A DNA stretch of 64,000 bases, taken from the NCBI GenBank assembly GCA_023512835.1, contig CM042090.1, forward strand, positions 8,167,343-8,231,342, given 5' to 3'. Origin of the DNA: Taxillus chinensis. Lineage: Eukaryota > Streptophyta > Magnoliopsida > Santalales > Loranthaceae. The notes under the pieces are model-generated. The model searched no databases. It had not been told where the DNA came from and saw only the letters and a list, made by a program, of their open reading frames with translations. The position numbers and the translations under genes were made by a program. How positions within the stretch are numbered: position 1 is the stretch's first letter; every line of letters starts with the position of its first letter. Positions 12,165 to 24,589 of the stretch are shown piece after piece.

Positions 12165-13774
12165 ATTGTTTTGTTTTGTTTAATTGACCTTGTATTTGTG
12201 CAAAGAGATTTGCTTTATGATCATCAGAATCCGAAGCCTTTGCGAGGTTGCTTGTGTAGTGTGCGTTTGTTTGGCATTTATTATATTTATCTGGCGACTG
12301 TTATAGTGCTGAATTTTAAGTTACAATTGAACATAATATATTAATGAACTTATTTATTGCTGTGAAATTGATTTTTTAAAATCAAATTTGCTAGAATAGC
12401 TTATAGTTTTTTAAGGGCATAATGCGAGTATGGCCATTTATGAAGGAATTAGACTTCATATGGACCAATTGAAGTATTTTGTTGTTGGGTGATTTGTTTG
12501 TGTATGTGGTGTTTTGTGCTTAAATCTCATATGGCGTGAGCTGGACAAGTACTCAATCTTTTGAAGAAAAAAAAATATCCAGCTCTTACGTTTTTTTAGC
12601 CTGCAGGTTTGACGGTTATAGAGGGCTTTTTAAATTAATATTGTTGGGTTTATAATATTTATTATTTTATATGAATTTTAATTAATTGATAAATAAATTT
12701 TTATTAATTTTAAGAAATTTATGTAATTGATTGAAATTAAATTTTGATTATATTAAAAAGTATTGTCTTTTAGGGAAAAAAATACATTATATTAATTTAA
12801 TGACTTTAAAATATAGATGGACATAATATTAATAAAAGCTAATAAACAATCTTCATTGTTTCCTAGATATTAATAACACGTTTGGATCTACGAGTACTGT
12901 TTAAATGGAGTGTTAATTAAGTGATAAATATGTATGTTTATTGTTTGAACTTAAATTTGAGTGCAAGGTTTTAATTATAAAATTAAGTTGTTTATTTTTA
13001 ATAATATTATTATGAATATTATTATATAGTGTGAAAATAATTTATAACTTAAATTTTATAAGAGATGAGTTGTCAATGAAAAATCTATCTTTTATCATTA
13101 ATAATTAATAATCTATTAATTGTGATTTTTGTAAATTTTCTAAGCTTAATAATCATTACAATATGTGATAGTAAATCTGATATTATTTATTTATAACAAA
13201 CTTGTGTATTGTTTACGTCACTTTATAGAATTATAAAGAAAAATTATAAAGGAGAGGGATAAATACATCTCTCAAAATGATAAATATATCCACTATCATA
13301 CTATTCATTTATGAAATGATTAAAAAAATTATTTAAAAAACAATAAAATAAATAAATTAACACACCCAATTATCATTAATTTGTTAAAATCTTAATTCCT
13401 ACTTTCATATATACAACAAATCTTAATACTCCATTTTCTTCTACCAACACTAAGATTTTGAAAAATGTTAATAGTCAATCGAGAAAGATACAGTGTTGGA
13501 AAAAAGTAATGTTGCGGTAATTCTATTGTTTATTAAGACGAATAAAATAAATAGTTAAATAGAGTAAAAGTAAAATAAATATATTTATTTATTTAAATGT
13601 CTCGATAAAATTAAATTTTGATTTGAAAATAAAAAACGGTTAAAACTAATTTTAAAAAAACAGTTGAGCCTGAGAAAATTTATTGCAGAATTTAACTACT
13701 TTGAAAATTGAATTCTAAGATTTATTAATTTATCCGATCCGACTATTTTAAAAAGTAATATCAGAATTAGATTG
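12165..13774. other. AT-rich intergenic DNA, no gene seen
   Basis: Starts as the 3' flank of the V-ATPase E relic and becomes extremely AT-rich after about 12630. No open frame of note and no paired element ends. Confidence 0.45.
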
Positions 13775-14586
13775 AAGACAATTATATATTATATACTAGT
13801 TGTAGTGTAGCCTAATGCTGTTTTTTCTCCGGCCTCCGGGGAATTCTCAATTTTAGGACCTCTTTCCCAAGCCTCTTAGATGGAGAAGAGACAGACAGGA
13901 GTCACAGGACTCCCACTATAAATCTTGGTTGCTTACGCTGATCAATATTGCACTTACACCTTGGAGGTGATCTTGATCGGCTGCAAAACAAAGGAGAGTT
14001 TGTAAGCCTGCTGAACATGAAAAAAAATGATCTTCGTATAAAGAAAAGCTTTAAAAACTATTGTAAATATATTACACTGAATTCTATTGAGGTGGTGTAA
14101 TTTGTGTGAAACTATTGTCTTCACAACGACATCAATGAAACAAATTGTCTTTTATAACTACCTTCCAAATTTAACATACCAGAATCTTATTTCAATTAAC
14201 AATACAAGAAGGTTTTTCTATTTAAGTAAAGTAATTTTAATTATTTTAATATGGTCGTACAAAAAACCGATAAGAATGTTGTCGAATGACATAACATGAT
14301 GTGTAGTCCCACATCGAAACAAATGAAACAAAAGATATATTTTATAAATATCTCCAAAAGTTTATTATAATGGATCTTATTTGAATAGAAATAAGTAAAT
14401 ATTTGAGTAAGTAAATTTAATATTTAACAAATTAATTATAAATTTCTATTTAAATAAGATTCTTTTAATTTTAATAAGTATTGGGCATTCTTACTTGACA
14501 CGTTGGTGTCTCCACAAACTTAACATGTCCCACCAGAGCTGTTCGTGTCAATCAAAATTAAGGAAATCAAGCATGAGAACCCTGTA
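13775..14586. repeat. direct repeat A, copy 1 (about 812 bp)
   Basis: Begins GAAGACAATTATATAT and runs through AGTTGTAGTGTAGCCTAATG, a CT-rich block and a block with GTAGTCCCACATCGAAAC. The same sequence starts again at 14587. This is the head block of the large tandem units, here duplicated on its own. Confidence 0.8.
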
Positions 14587-15420
14587 TGAAGACAATTATA
14601 TATGATATACTAGTTGTAGTGTAGCCTAATGCTGTTTTTTCTCCGGCCTCCGGGGAATTCTCAATTTTAGGACCTCTTTCCCAAGCCTCTTAGATGGAGA
14701 AGACACAGACAGGAGTCACAGGACTCCCACTATAAATCTTGGTTGCTTACGCTGATCAATATTGCACTTACACCTTGGAGGTGATCTTGACCGGCTGCAA
14801 AACAAAGGAGAGTTTGTAAGCCTGCTGAACATGAAAAAAATCATAATCTTCGTATAAAGAAAAGCTTAAAAAACCATTGTAAATATATTACACTGAACTG
14901 AATTCTATTGAAGCAAGCGGTGTAATTTGTGTGAAACTATTGTCTTCACACCAACATCAATGAAACAAATTGTCTTTTATAACTTTCTTCCAAATTTAAC
15001 ACACTAAAATCTTATTTCAACTAACAATACAAAAGGTCTTTTTAACTATTAAAGTAAAATAATTTTAATTATTTTAATATGGCCGTACAGAAAGAAAAAT
15101 CCTACTACCGACAAGAATGTTGTTGAATGACATGACATAATGTGTAATCCCGTATTGATACAAATGAAACAAAATGTATATTTTATAAATGTCTCCAAAA
15201 GTTTGTTAGAATGAGATCTTATTTGAATAGAAATAAGTAAATCAGTAAGTAAATTTAATATTTAATAAGTTAAATATAAATTTCCATTTAAATAAGATCC
15301 TTTTAATTTTAATAAGTATGGGGCATTCTTACACGTTGGTGTCTCCACAAAAATGGAAACTGTAATCCAAATCCCTGACTCTTCTTAGCATGTCCCACCA
15401 GAGCTGCGCGTGACAATCAA
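14587..15420. repeat. direct repeat A, copy 2; head of tandem unit 1
   Basis: Second copy of the 812-bp block, about 95% alike by eye. It leads into 15421-15640, which repeats part of the intron before V-ATPase E exon 3 (GTAAGCTATTCTGTATGAAA) but lacks the exon. Related heads start near 24957 and 29088, and a truncated one starts at 32788. Confidence 0.75.
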
Positions 15421-16250
15421 CCACGGATTCATGCATTCTGTATTTTGTATTTTTTTCCCTTTTAATGTAAGCTATTCTGTATGAAACTCCAGCTAGTTTT
15501 TATGGAACCTTAAATGTAAAAGTGGTCTTTGGGTAGCCGTTTCCAGTTTTTGTGATCCTTCATTCATCCCGAATAAAGTCATTTTCCTTTAAATACGGAT
15601 GGATATACTGCTGAATAATTTTGGTTTATTATAAATGTCTATTTAAATAAGATCCTTTTAATTTTAATAAGTTTGGGGCATTCTTACCTAATTATAAATT
15701 TCTATTGAAAACGTTGGTGTCTCCACAAAAATGGCAAAAACCCGAGCTGCGCGTGGCAATCAAAATTAAGGAAATCAAGCATGAGAACCATGGATTCATG
15801 CATTTTGTATTTTGTATTTTTTTTTAATGTAAGCTATTCTGTATGAAACTCCGGCTAGTTTTTATGGAACCTTAAATGCAAAAGTGGTCTTTGGGTAGCC
15901 ATTTCCAGTTTTTGTGATTTTTCATTCATCCCCAATAAACTCATTTTCATTTAAATACGGATGGATATACTGCTGAATAATTTTGGTTTTGCAGTTCGGG
16001 TGGCATTGTGATGGCTTCTCAAGATGGGAAAATTGTGTTTGAAAACACCCTTGACGCAAGGTTGAATGTTGTATTTCGCAAGAAACTTCCACAGGTACTC
16101 CATTGAATAAATTTATGTTGTTTTTACCTTCATTTTTGGTTCACTCAATTAGACGAGGTATATCACCATTGGTCAGTTGCTTTTCACTATCAAATGTAGT
16201 CAATATTTATTTGGAAATTTACTGTTTTCTTTTCTTTTATATGTTTCACA
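15421..16250 (+). repeat. V-ATPase E intron/exon segment of tandem unit 1, partly doubled
   Basis: Two overlapping copies of the intron upstream of V-ATPase E exon 3 (15421-15640 and about 15780-15994), of which only the second keeps the exon. The segment runs on to the copia target site; the same sequence resumes after the element at 21040. Confidence 0.75.
15995..16094 (+). pseudogene. V-ATPase subunit E exon 3, duplicate 1
   Basis: A 100-bp copy of the exon at 11217-11316 with its acceptor (TTTTGCAG) and donor (CAG/GTACTC) intact. It keeps the CAG codon that is TAG in the locus at 11314. One substitution changes RLDVV to RLNVV. No other V-ATPase E exon accompanies it, so it cannot make subunit E by itself. 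Confidence 0.85.
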
Positions 16251-16631
16251 TGTTAGGAAATTACACAAAATTTCCGTATTGCTAGATTTGTAAATATCGG
16301 AAATGCAAAGAAAATGATACACACAAAATTGATAACGGAGTTCGGCTAATTTTGCCTACGTCTCCGGGGTGCTGCAGATCTTTTACTAGGAAAGAAAAAT
16401 TACAAACTTACAACCCACATCCAAGAATTCTCACACCGAATTCTCTTAATCTCTCAATTTCTCTCTACAACAATGCATGGGATGATTTGTATGTCTTATG
16501 AGTTGCCCCTTTTATAGGTTATAGAACTTTATCTCATCCACCCATTTGTTTTCAAATAAAGAGAGGTTAACATCATTCTTTAATTTCAACCATATATTTT
16601 TTGTCTTTTCCTTAAACAGCATGCGGTAACA
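16251..16631 (-). repeat. 3' LTR of copia 1 (381 bp)
   Basis: Starts TGTTAGGAAATTACAC and ends GCATGCGGTAACA on the plus strand, matching 20659-21039 at all but about five positions. It is the 3' LTR because the element is read on the minus strand. Confidence 0.95.
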
Positions 16632-16646
16632 ATCTCCCACTTGAAG
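16632..16646 (-). promoter_or_regulatory. polypurine tract of copia 1
   Basis: Read on the minus strand, CTTCAAGTGGGAGAT directly abuts the 3' LTR, as expected for the plus-strand DNA primer. Confidence 0.8.
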
Positions 16647-16773
16647 ACTGATTTTAATTTGTCTTCACATCTCGATCAATGCAGCAACCTTTCATAATTT
16701 GTTACTCGAGTAGACCAACTGAAGTTGAGCACAACTTCAGTTTATCAATAGTCACCACTTTTGTGAACATATC

Positions 16774-19264
16774 TCATTGGGTTCTGCTTCCTTGAATTTT
16801 CTTCAGTGTTAACATCTCATCTTCAAGTAGAGTCCTAATAAAGTGATATCGAAGATCAATATGTTTTGTTCTGGAGTGAAATGCAGAATTCTTTGCCAGA
16901 TGTATCGTACTCTGACTGTCACTATATAGAAGACTCTTTTCTTGGATAAATCCCAGCTCTGTTAATAATCCTTGAAGCCATATTAATTCTTTACTGGCTT
17001 CTGTTATTGCTACATATTCGGCTTCTGTGGTGGATACGGCAACAATCTTTTGTATTTGCGATATCCAACTAATAGCTGTTGTTCCAACAGTGAATATGTA
17101 GCCAGTGGTGCTTCTTCGGTGATCAACTTCACCTGCAAAGTCTGCATCTACATAGCCTTGTAGTTTAACTTCTCCTATACCAAAGTACAAACACCTTTCT
17201 GTAGTGCCTCGTAGATACCTCAAAATCCACTTAACTGCTTCCCAATGAGCTTTTCCTGGATTTGACATAAATCTACTTACAACTCCCACTGCATGGGCAA
17301 TGTCTGGCCTAGTACAGACCATTGCGTACATCAAACTTCCAATAGCTGAGGCATAAGGGACCTTAGCCATTAGATCTTTCTCTTCCTCTGTCTGAGGGGA
17401 CTGATCCTTGGATAGGCGAAAGTGACTAGCCAAGGGTGTGCTAACTGGCTTGGCATCACCCATATTGAATCTCTGCAAAACACGGTTAATGTAATCTGCT
17501 TGAGATAACTGCAAGAAACCTCTTTGCTTATCTCTCGTGATTTGCATTCCAAGAATCTTCTTTCTTTGGACCCAAGTCTTTCATGTCAAACTCTTTTGAC
17601 AATCGTCGCTTCAATGATATAATATCATCTATGTCTGATCCTGCTATTAACATATCATCAACATAAAGTAATAAAATGATATAGCTAGACTTATATTTCT
17701 TGAAGAAGCAACAGTGGTCGGCGTTACACTTCTGGAATCCTTCTTTGTTCATGAATCCATCGAACTTTTTGTACCACTGTCTTGGGGCTTGTTTCAAACC
17801 ATACAGACTCTTTTTAAGTCTACACACCATGTTCTTCTTCCCTTTTTCTGAAAAACCTTCAGGTTGGTACATGTATATTTCTTCATCCAAGTCTCCATGA
17901 AGAAATGCAGTCTTCACGTCCAATTGTTCAAGATGAAGATCTTCAATGGCAACAATACTCAATACTGATCTGATAGTATTAAGCTTTACAACAGGAGAAA
18001 AAATGTCAGTGTAGTCAACTCCTTCCTTTTGTTGGAATCCTTTGACAACTAGTCGGGCCTTATATCTCTTAGAACCATCATGTTCTTCTTTTACACGATA
18101 CACCCATTTGTTGTGAAGTGCCTTCTTCCCCACGGGTAACTCATCTAGTTCCCATGTCTGGTTAGAGATTAAAGACTTCATCTCGTCTTTCATAGCAAGC
18201 TCCCACTTACTAGCATCTTTAGTCTGATAAGCTTCATCATAACATTCAGGTTCTCCTCCGTCAGTTAGCAACAAATAATTCATATATTTCCTATTAGGCA
18301 CATGAGGTCGAGAAGACCTTCGTAATATAGGAACTGGAGTAAGAGGGTTTGGTCTGTCAGGATGCTCCTGATTATTTTGTTCAGTTAATTCCTCCAATTG
18401 AGGACTTTCAATAAGAGGATTGTCTGGAACGTCGTCCACCTCTACATATACTGGCTCATCCTGCTCTGAGTTGTTAATAACTATTTTATGTCTGTCTTTA
18501 TACATTACCCTTTCATTGAAAATCACATCTCTGCTACGGATCACCTTATTATTTTTATCATCCCAAATGCGGTAGCCAAACTCATCCTCGCCATAGCCGA
18601 TGAGAGTGCATTTCTTAGATTTTGGATCAAGCTTATTCCTGCCTTGATCACTAATATGCACATATGCTACACAACCGAAAACTTTAAGATGTGAAAGTTT
18701 TATCTCTTTTTCGCTCCATACCTCTTCTGGTATGTTATGCTCCAATGGTACCGATGGACCTCGGTTAATCAAGTAAGCTGTTGTATTGACTGCTTCTGCC
18801 CAGAACTGCTTTGGCAATCCTGATTGAATACGTAGGCTTCTAGCTCTTTCGGTAATGTCCGATTCATACGCTCGGCTATACCGTTGTGTTGAGGTGTACC
18901 TGGTACGGTTCTCTCCATTCGATCCCATGCTCAGAGCGAACTTCTTGAATTTGGTGTCTTCGTATTCTCCACCATTGTCAGATCTAAACTTTTTGATTTT
19001 GAGATTTGTCTCATTTTCAACCATAGCTTTCCATCTCCTGAAAGCATCAAACACTTCAGACTTATGTTTTAGAAAGTAAACCCATACCTTCCGTGAGTGA
19101 TCATCAATGAAAGTCACAAAGTAGTGTTTCCCACCAATGGATGGGGTAGTTGTTGGACCCCAAACATCAGAGTGAACAAGCTCCAATCTTTCCTTCTTTG
19201 GGATTCTTCTTATTGTTTGAAAGCTGACTCTTTTCTGCTTTCCAAGTATGCAATCTTCGCACAT
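16774..19264 (-). pseudogene. copia 1 pol: integrase, reverse transcriptase, RNase H
   Basis: Two overlapping frames. The upstream one (17528-19264) begins inside the pre-integrase zinc region (CEDCILGKQ). It continues through integrase with HSDVWGP and RSDNGGEY and reverse transcriptase with the catalytic YVDD (followed by MLIAGSD). The downstream one (16774-17547) carries the RNase H part with DADFAG and TEAEYVA and the TKHIDLRYHF signature. They are separated by a frameshift near 17550-17565. Within integrase, two nearby indels put about 18850-18925 out of frame, so the segment that should hold the catalytic Glu of the DDE triad is not translated correctly. The protein would be inactive. 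Confidence 0.9.
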
Positions 19265-19447
19265 GTCAATCTCAACGATCGTAAGCTGGAAGTTTTCCCT
19301 TTGAGTGCATAATCTTCATCCCTTTCTCACTCATGTGGCCAAGTCTTTGGTGCCACAGATTGGGATTATCGTTTCCTTAACAACGTGATGGAACAACATG
19401 TGCTCTTTGTCATGTAAAGAGTACCACTCTTTTTGCCACAGCAACTG

Positions 19448-20611
19448 TCATTGCCCCTTTTGAGATCTTCCAATCATCACCGTGGAAGATCGTACTGTAG
19501 CCTTCGCTAGCAATTGTCCTACTGAGATTAAGTTCTTTCTCAGGTCGGGAATATGTCTAACATCATTTAGCTTCCAAACAGACCCATTTAACTTAATCTT
19601 CACTACACCTTTACCGATAATATCACAAGGTTGATCATCACCAAGATATACCTTTCCAAGGTTTCCAGGGACATACCTCTCGAAAAATTCTTTCTGCGAG
19701 GTAGCATGAAATGATGCTCCGGAGTCTAACACCCAAGACTCCTTCTTGGTCTCCAAGGAGCATATTAATGCGTCATCGTTTCCTGAAATAGTAGTGACAT
19801 TAGCTTGTACCTTTGTCTCCTGGTCTTTCGGTGCACTCTTGCACTGATTTTTGTAGTGACCAATCTTTCCACAATTCCAACAGTCAATGTTCTTTGAGCT
19901 ATGGGAATTGTTGGGATTCCTCGATTTGGACCTCCCATCTTTTGATCTGCCTCGATAGTTGAATTTGGCACGTCCATTTCCTTTGGTTGAATTTCTTCCT
20001 CTTGACTCTGTATGCAATACAGTAGAGGTTGAAGATTCACCAGAGTCTCTTCGTCGGATCTCTTCACTAAGAACCAGATCCCGAACATCATTGAATTTTA
20101 ACTTGTTATTTCCCGATGAGCTACTCACAATCGTGACGGTAGCATTCCAACTTTCTTGGTAGGGAAGACAAAAATATTAATGCTCGTACCTCATCATCAA
20201 ATTCGATCTCAACTGAACTCAATTGCGTTGTGACTATATTGAGTTCATTGAGATGTTGAGCTACCGATGCGCCTTCGATTATTCGCAAATTGAATAATCG
20301 CCTCATTAGATGAACTTTGTTGGAGGCCGATGGCTTCTCATACATATTGGAAAGAGCCGCCATAAGACCCGCCGTGGTCTTTTCTTTGCTATGTTGAAGG
20401 CAACATTGTGAGACAACGTCAATTGAATAACTCCGAGGGCTTGTCGTCGAGAAGAGCCCGGTCTTCATCCTTCATGCCCTCCTGGCTTCGTTTTTGAGAG
20501 AGGTTGATAAAGCTTTTTCTGGTACAGATAATCTTCGATCTGCATCTTCCAAAATCCAAAGTCCGCACCATCGAACTTTTCAATTTTCACCTTTCCTTCG
20601 TCTGCGGCCAT
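19448..20611 (-). pseudogene. copia 1 gag and protease
   Basis: The gag start is the ATG at 20611 (MAADEG and on). Frame changes near 20470-20500 and near 20150 split gag into pieces, of which 20121-20468 and 19448-20128 are the longest. The second piece has the nucleocapsid zinc knuckle CWNCGKIGHYKNQC at its residues 83-96 and the aspartic protease site VLDSGASFH at about 134-142. Another frameshift near 19470 separates it from the pre-integrase region. Confidence 0.85.
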
Positions 20612-20644
20612 TGCTCTCATACGAATCTAGCTTCCACCGACTTG

Positions 20645-20656
20645 GCTCTGATACCA
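20645..20656 (-). promoter_or_regulatory. primer binding site of copia 1
   Basis: On the minus strand this reads TGGTATCAGAGC, two bases after the 5' LTR, complementary to the 3' end of initiator tRNA-Met, the usual copia primer. Confidence 0.9.
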
Positions 20657-20658
20657 GT

Positions 20659-21039
20659 TGTTAGGAAATTACACAAAATTTCCGTATTGCTAGATTTGTA
20701 AATATCGGAAATGCAAAGAAAATGACACACACAAAATTGATAACGGAGTTCGGCTAATTTTGCCTATGTCTCCGGGCTGCTGCAGATCTTTTACTAGGAA
20801 AGAAAAATTACAAACTTACAACCCACATCCAAGAATTCTCACACCGAATTCTCTTAATCTCTCAATTTCTCTCTACAACAATGCATGGGATGATTTGTAT
20901 GTCTTATGAGTTGCCCCTTTTATAGGTTATAGAACTTTATCTCATCCACCCATTTATTTCCAAATAAAGAGAGGTTAACATCATTCTTTAATTTCAACCA
21001 TATATTTTTTGTCTTTTCCTTAAACAGCATGCGGTAACA
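20659..21039 (-). repeat. 5' LTR of copia 1 (381 bp)
   Basis: Same length and ends as 16251-16631. It is followed by the target duplication TCACA and then the resumed tandem-unit sequence (TGTGGTTTAGTTTGATCC), which matches units 2 and 3 without a gap. Confidence 0.95.
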
Positions 21040-21761
21040 TCACATGTGGTTTAGTTTGATCCACATCGATTACTGCGCGTGGCATTCAAGATTAAGGAAA
21101 TCAAGCACTGCTTTCTCATCAAATAGCCATTTGAACAAATCGATTAAATTAAGCAGGAAATTGCTTGAATATGTATAATTAATTTGATTGAACGCTTCCG
21201 TTAAAATTTACACATTTTACGGACTTTCAATTCAAATTCAATGCCTACCCGTAATAATTTAAGAAGGGTTGAGGACCAGCAAAAGGGGACTTGCGTTTAC
21301 TCCCCTTTTTTGGTTTTTTGGTTTTTGGTCCTGCATTTGAAAGTAATGGCGCAATTGCCTGGTCTTTCATTAGCTGTGTGAAATGTTTGTGACCATTTCA
21401 GTTTAGGCTCTTGTGTTTGCTTTGGATGCTTTCACTGGCAATATTTTTGCCTAGTAACAAAAGAAAAACTCTACTACCGACAAGAATGTTGTTGAATGAC
21501 ATGATATCACATGTAGTCCCACATCGAGACAAATAAAACAAAAGATGCATTTTATAAATGTCTCTAAAAGTTTGTTAAAATTGGATCTTATTTAAATAGA
21601 AATAAGTACATATTTAAGTAGGAAAATTTTAATATTTAATAAGTTAATTATAACTTTATATTTAAATATGATCCTTTTAATTTTAATAAGTTTGGGGCAT
21701 TCTTACTTAAAATTACAATATGAGTTAAAACAGAGTGATGTCTATACCTCTAATGTTACAG

Positions 21762-22426
21762 GTTAAGGAGACTTGGCGTACCTATTTGGTGAGATGATAT
21801 CATGGACAAAAAGATATTTTTGATTATTCTCGTGAAGTGTTATACTTTGACTTCGATGAAAGAGCATTGTGTTCTTGTAAGAAATTTGAGGTTGATGGGC
21901 TAGCTTGTTGACATATGTTTGTGGTTTTAAAAAATGAATTTGTTGATTATCCTTCTCCTACATATATGACTAAGTGGTGGACTCAAAATGCAAAGGATGA
22001 GATTGTATATGATAATCATAGAGTTATACTTGGAGGCTCATACGAAAAGGCGTGAGATGAAGATATTATAGAATTCTCAAATATTGTTAATAACTATGGT
22101 AAATACTTCAAAAGAGTTACTTTCATTACAAAATAATTTGATGGCCACTCTCCGAAAAGAATTAGAGGTTGCTACATCTTCCTTAATTAATATCCAAGCA
22201 AGAAAATTGCCTTCAAGTTTATCCACCGGAAATGTCTAAAACTAAAGGTAGTGGCAATAGGTTCAAGGGAAGGGTACATAAAGGAATTGCTAAATCATTG
22301 AGATTGTGTAGAGTTTGCAAGAAGATGAGTAATCATGACAAGCGTACATGCTCATTGAACAAGAAAAGAAAAAATACTTCAGAAGCAAATAATGATGCTG
22401 ATGAGGATGAGACACCAATAACTTAA
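21762..22426 (+). pseudogene. FAR1/FRS-like (MULE-derived) C-terminal fragment, unit 1
   Basis: After an acceptor-like TTACAG the frame reads VKETWRTYLVR and, further on, a SWIM zinc finger CSCKKFEVDGLAC (21870-21908) whose C-x-H is broken by TGA at 21909-21911. FAR1/FHY3-related proteins are light-signalling transcription regulators derived from Mutator-like transposases. A first TGA lies at 21795-21797, where units 2 and 3 have CGA, so both stops look like CpG decay. The frame from 22232 (MSKTKGSGNRFKG) ends with the C-terminal zinc knuckle CRVCKKMSNHDKRTC and an acidic tail. The N-terminal FAR1 domain and transposase core are absent. A captured gene fragment, not a working gene. Confidence 0.75.
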
Positions 22427-22624
22427 TAGGTGAGCTAAAGATTTACTTGATTTTTAATAATTTTCTTATTTTATCTTATTTTATTTTATTATGGATATTG
22501 TATATTTGTTTTAGTTATTCTTTTGGATTAGTAAATATTTCTATGACATTTTTTTGTTGGTGCAGGTCTTTTTTAAAGCAGGCAGATTACACATGTTTGA
22601 TCAAGCACTTTAATACTAGAAGGT

Positions 22625-22790
22625 TAATGCTAGGTACAAACGGGGTTGGGTAATCTTTGGGTAATCGTGACGCCGTGTCAGCCTACCAATTCATCAGAGG
22701 GGGGAGAGAAAAAAAAAGAAAAAAATCATAACCGTCTAATCCCTCACGGTTACGCAAAGATGTCACGAGCCGGTTGCACAAATATTTATT
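22625..22790. mobile_element. unit-1-specific insertion of about 165 bp
   Basis: Units 2 and 3 run straight from CTTTAATACCAGAATGTTC, whereas unit 1 has about 165 extra bases between the two parts of this phrase (GGTACAAACGGGGTTGGGTA to GGTTGCACAAATATTTATTC). The ends show loose inverted similarity. Probably a small non-autonomous element of unknown family. Confidence 0.5.
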
Positions 22791-24216
22791 CATACCAGAA
22801 TGTTCTTTATCTCATTCTAATAAATGTCAATTACTTTTTCTCATTTGTGAGGGATAAAGAATAGTTGTTCTTACTTTATTATTTTATCCTCAACTGGTTA
22901 TTTTATAATTGCTTTGTAGAATTTTTCTGCCTATGAATATGTTGCGGCCATGCTTTAATACACATGCTTGAACTTTTTTTTTTTTGGTTGGTGCAGGTAT
23001 TTTATTGTTCTAACCTCAACTAGTTATTTTCTTATTTTTTCTGTCTGTAGAGTTTTTACTAGTAAAAGTTTGAATGATGAGTGGGTGTTTGATGGCTACA
23101 TTTTATTCAAAGCCACATAATAGCCCACTTGTCTCTGGTATCAAAATAGTTAATGTACATGTGCACCGGTTTGGGGTAGTGTGATCTTGGACTAGTTGCA
23201 GTGTGGTATTTCACATTTTTTCCAACTGTGAAACCCACATAATGTTAAACTGGCATTTTATTTTTTTCAGCTAGCTCTTTTTAAGATTGAAAACTGCATG
23301 AAGGGCAGTGTTGCGTTTGTCTGTTTAACAGGTTGAAGGGTAGTGTTGCATTTGTCTGGATGCAGCAGTCCTGTCTGGTATTGGCAACGTGCAACCCCTA
23401 CTACTGAATTGAAAAAATATTTCATAAAAAAAAAAAAAAACAGTATGCAGTCCTGTTGTATTGTGAAGGTGCAGTTTGCTATTGTCAAGGTGCAGCCCAA
23501 AATGTTTCTGCTTTTCAGAAAATCTATCACAACGATTGGAAATTTAGAGACCATAGCATGCAGTACAAAAAAGGTTGGAATGCGCTTGTTAAATGCATCT
23601 TTGCTTATTGATTCTTTATGTACAGTTAGAGAAAATGTGATAAGGCCAGGATAGAAATAGAAATCTATGAATTTATTTGTTTAATTTTTATTTCTCCGTT
23701 AGCAAATCTATGAATGTGAATAAATAATTTCACAGTAGCCTTCCTAATTGTTCAGAGTAAGAACTGATTATGTGTTTATGGACATGGCTTTTTGGATGCT
23801 CCAGATGGCAATGTTTCGGTAAATATTATTAGATTTATGTGATGCATTTTGAAGGAACCTTCTACCTGCTTCCAAATGTGAGTTGAAAGTTACAAAATTA
23901 ACTATGTTGCATGCATCATCTTGATTATCAAATATCAAATTTAGGAGTTAAATTTCTGTTGGGAAGACTACTAGAAACCCGTTTCTGTATTTTTCACACG
24001 CCGGTCCATTATATTTTACAGGCTTCTCGCTCATAGCAGCACTTTCCCTATCACTCAATTTTTTTTCTTTCGTTTATCATCATGTCCCTATAAAATGGAA
24101 GGAAAAGTGTTGCTTTACGAAGTATGTGAAATAGACGGGGAAAAGTAGAACAGAGAACACACATGAAGCAAAAGAAATCCAAGATTTAATTTCAAATATT
24201 TGTATTTGACACACCA

Positions 24217-24440
24217 GGGGATGGCAACGGGGCGGGTCGGGACCGGGTAGTGGGTGACCCGAGCCGGCCCCGGATGAGTTCGGGTCGGGGCGGGGCGGGA
24301 CAAATGAGTGCGGCGGGTCGGGGCGGTCATGGGGCGGGGCGGGTCGGGGCGGATATTTAAAGGCAAAACTGTTAGAAAATTTGTTAAATTGTCGGGGCGG
24401 GGCGGGGCGGCCAATACTCGTGACCGCCCCGTTATCTCAT
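24217..24440. mobile_element. GC-rich insertion in unit 1, hAT-like MITE candidate
   Basis: Absent from units 2 and 3. It starts GGGGATGGCAACGGGGCGGG, and the reverse complement of its right end reads GATGAGATAACGGGGCGGTC, an imperfect terminal inverted repeat of the type seen in plant Ac/hAT-related MITEs. The body is made of GGGGCGGGTC-like words. No clean 8-bp target duplication is visible. Confidence 0.55.
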
Positions 24441-24589
24441 CGGGCATTTTATCAGTTTATATATATAGCCCAGCAGTACATCACAATCTCTTAGATTCAA
24501 GTATCTGGAATTGCAAAACATAAAATAAATGTCAAGGCTCCAATGTTATCTTTGGAAAAGTACATTCCGGTTTTTTTCCATTGATTTTT

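Larger units (their letters stand above)
16251..21039 (-). mobile_element. Ty1-copia retrotransposon 1 (Tnt1-like)
   Basis: A complete 4789-bp element on the minus strand with 381-bp LTRs and a perfect 5-bp target duplication TCACA (16246-16250 and 21040-21044). Left and right LTRs differ at about five positions by eye, so the insertion is recent. A PBS complementary to initiator tRNA-Met and a purine tract are in the right places. The domain order gag, protease, integrase, RT, RNase H is that of copia, and the protein resembles the tobacco Tnt1 type. Several frameshifts break the polyprotein, so it cannot move on its own. It interrupts tandem unit 1 within the intron after the V-ATPase E exon copy. 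Confidence 0.95.

Noticed and set aside
23267..23654. Frames repeated in units 1-3 around GTATGCAGTCCTGTTGTATT
   Set aside because: The corresponding frames differ in length and are broken by poly-A length changes between units; no family recognised.
24115..24447. Pro/Arg-rich frame over the GC-rich insertion
   Set aside because: Absence of stops follows from the GGGGCGGGTC repeat; the insert is missing in the other units.
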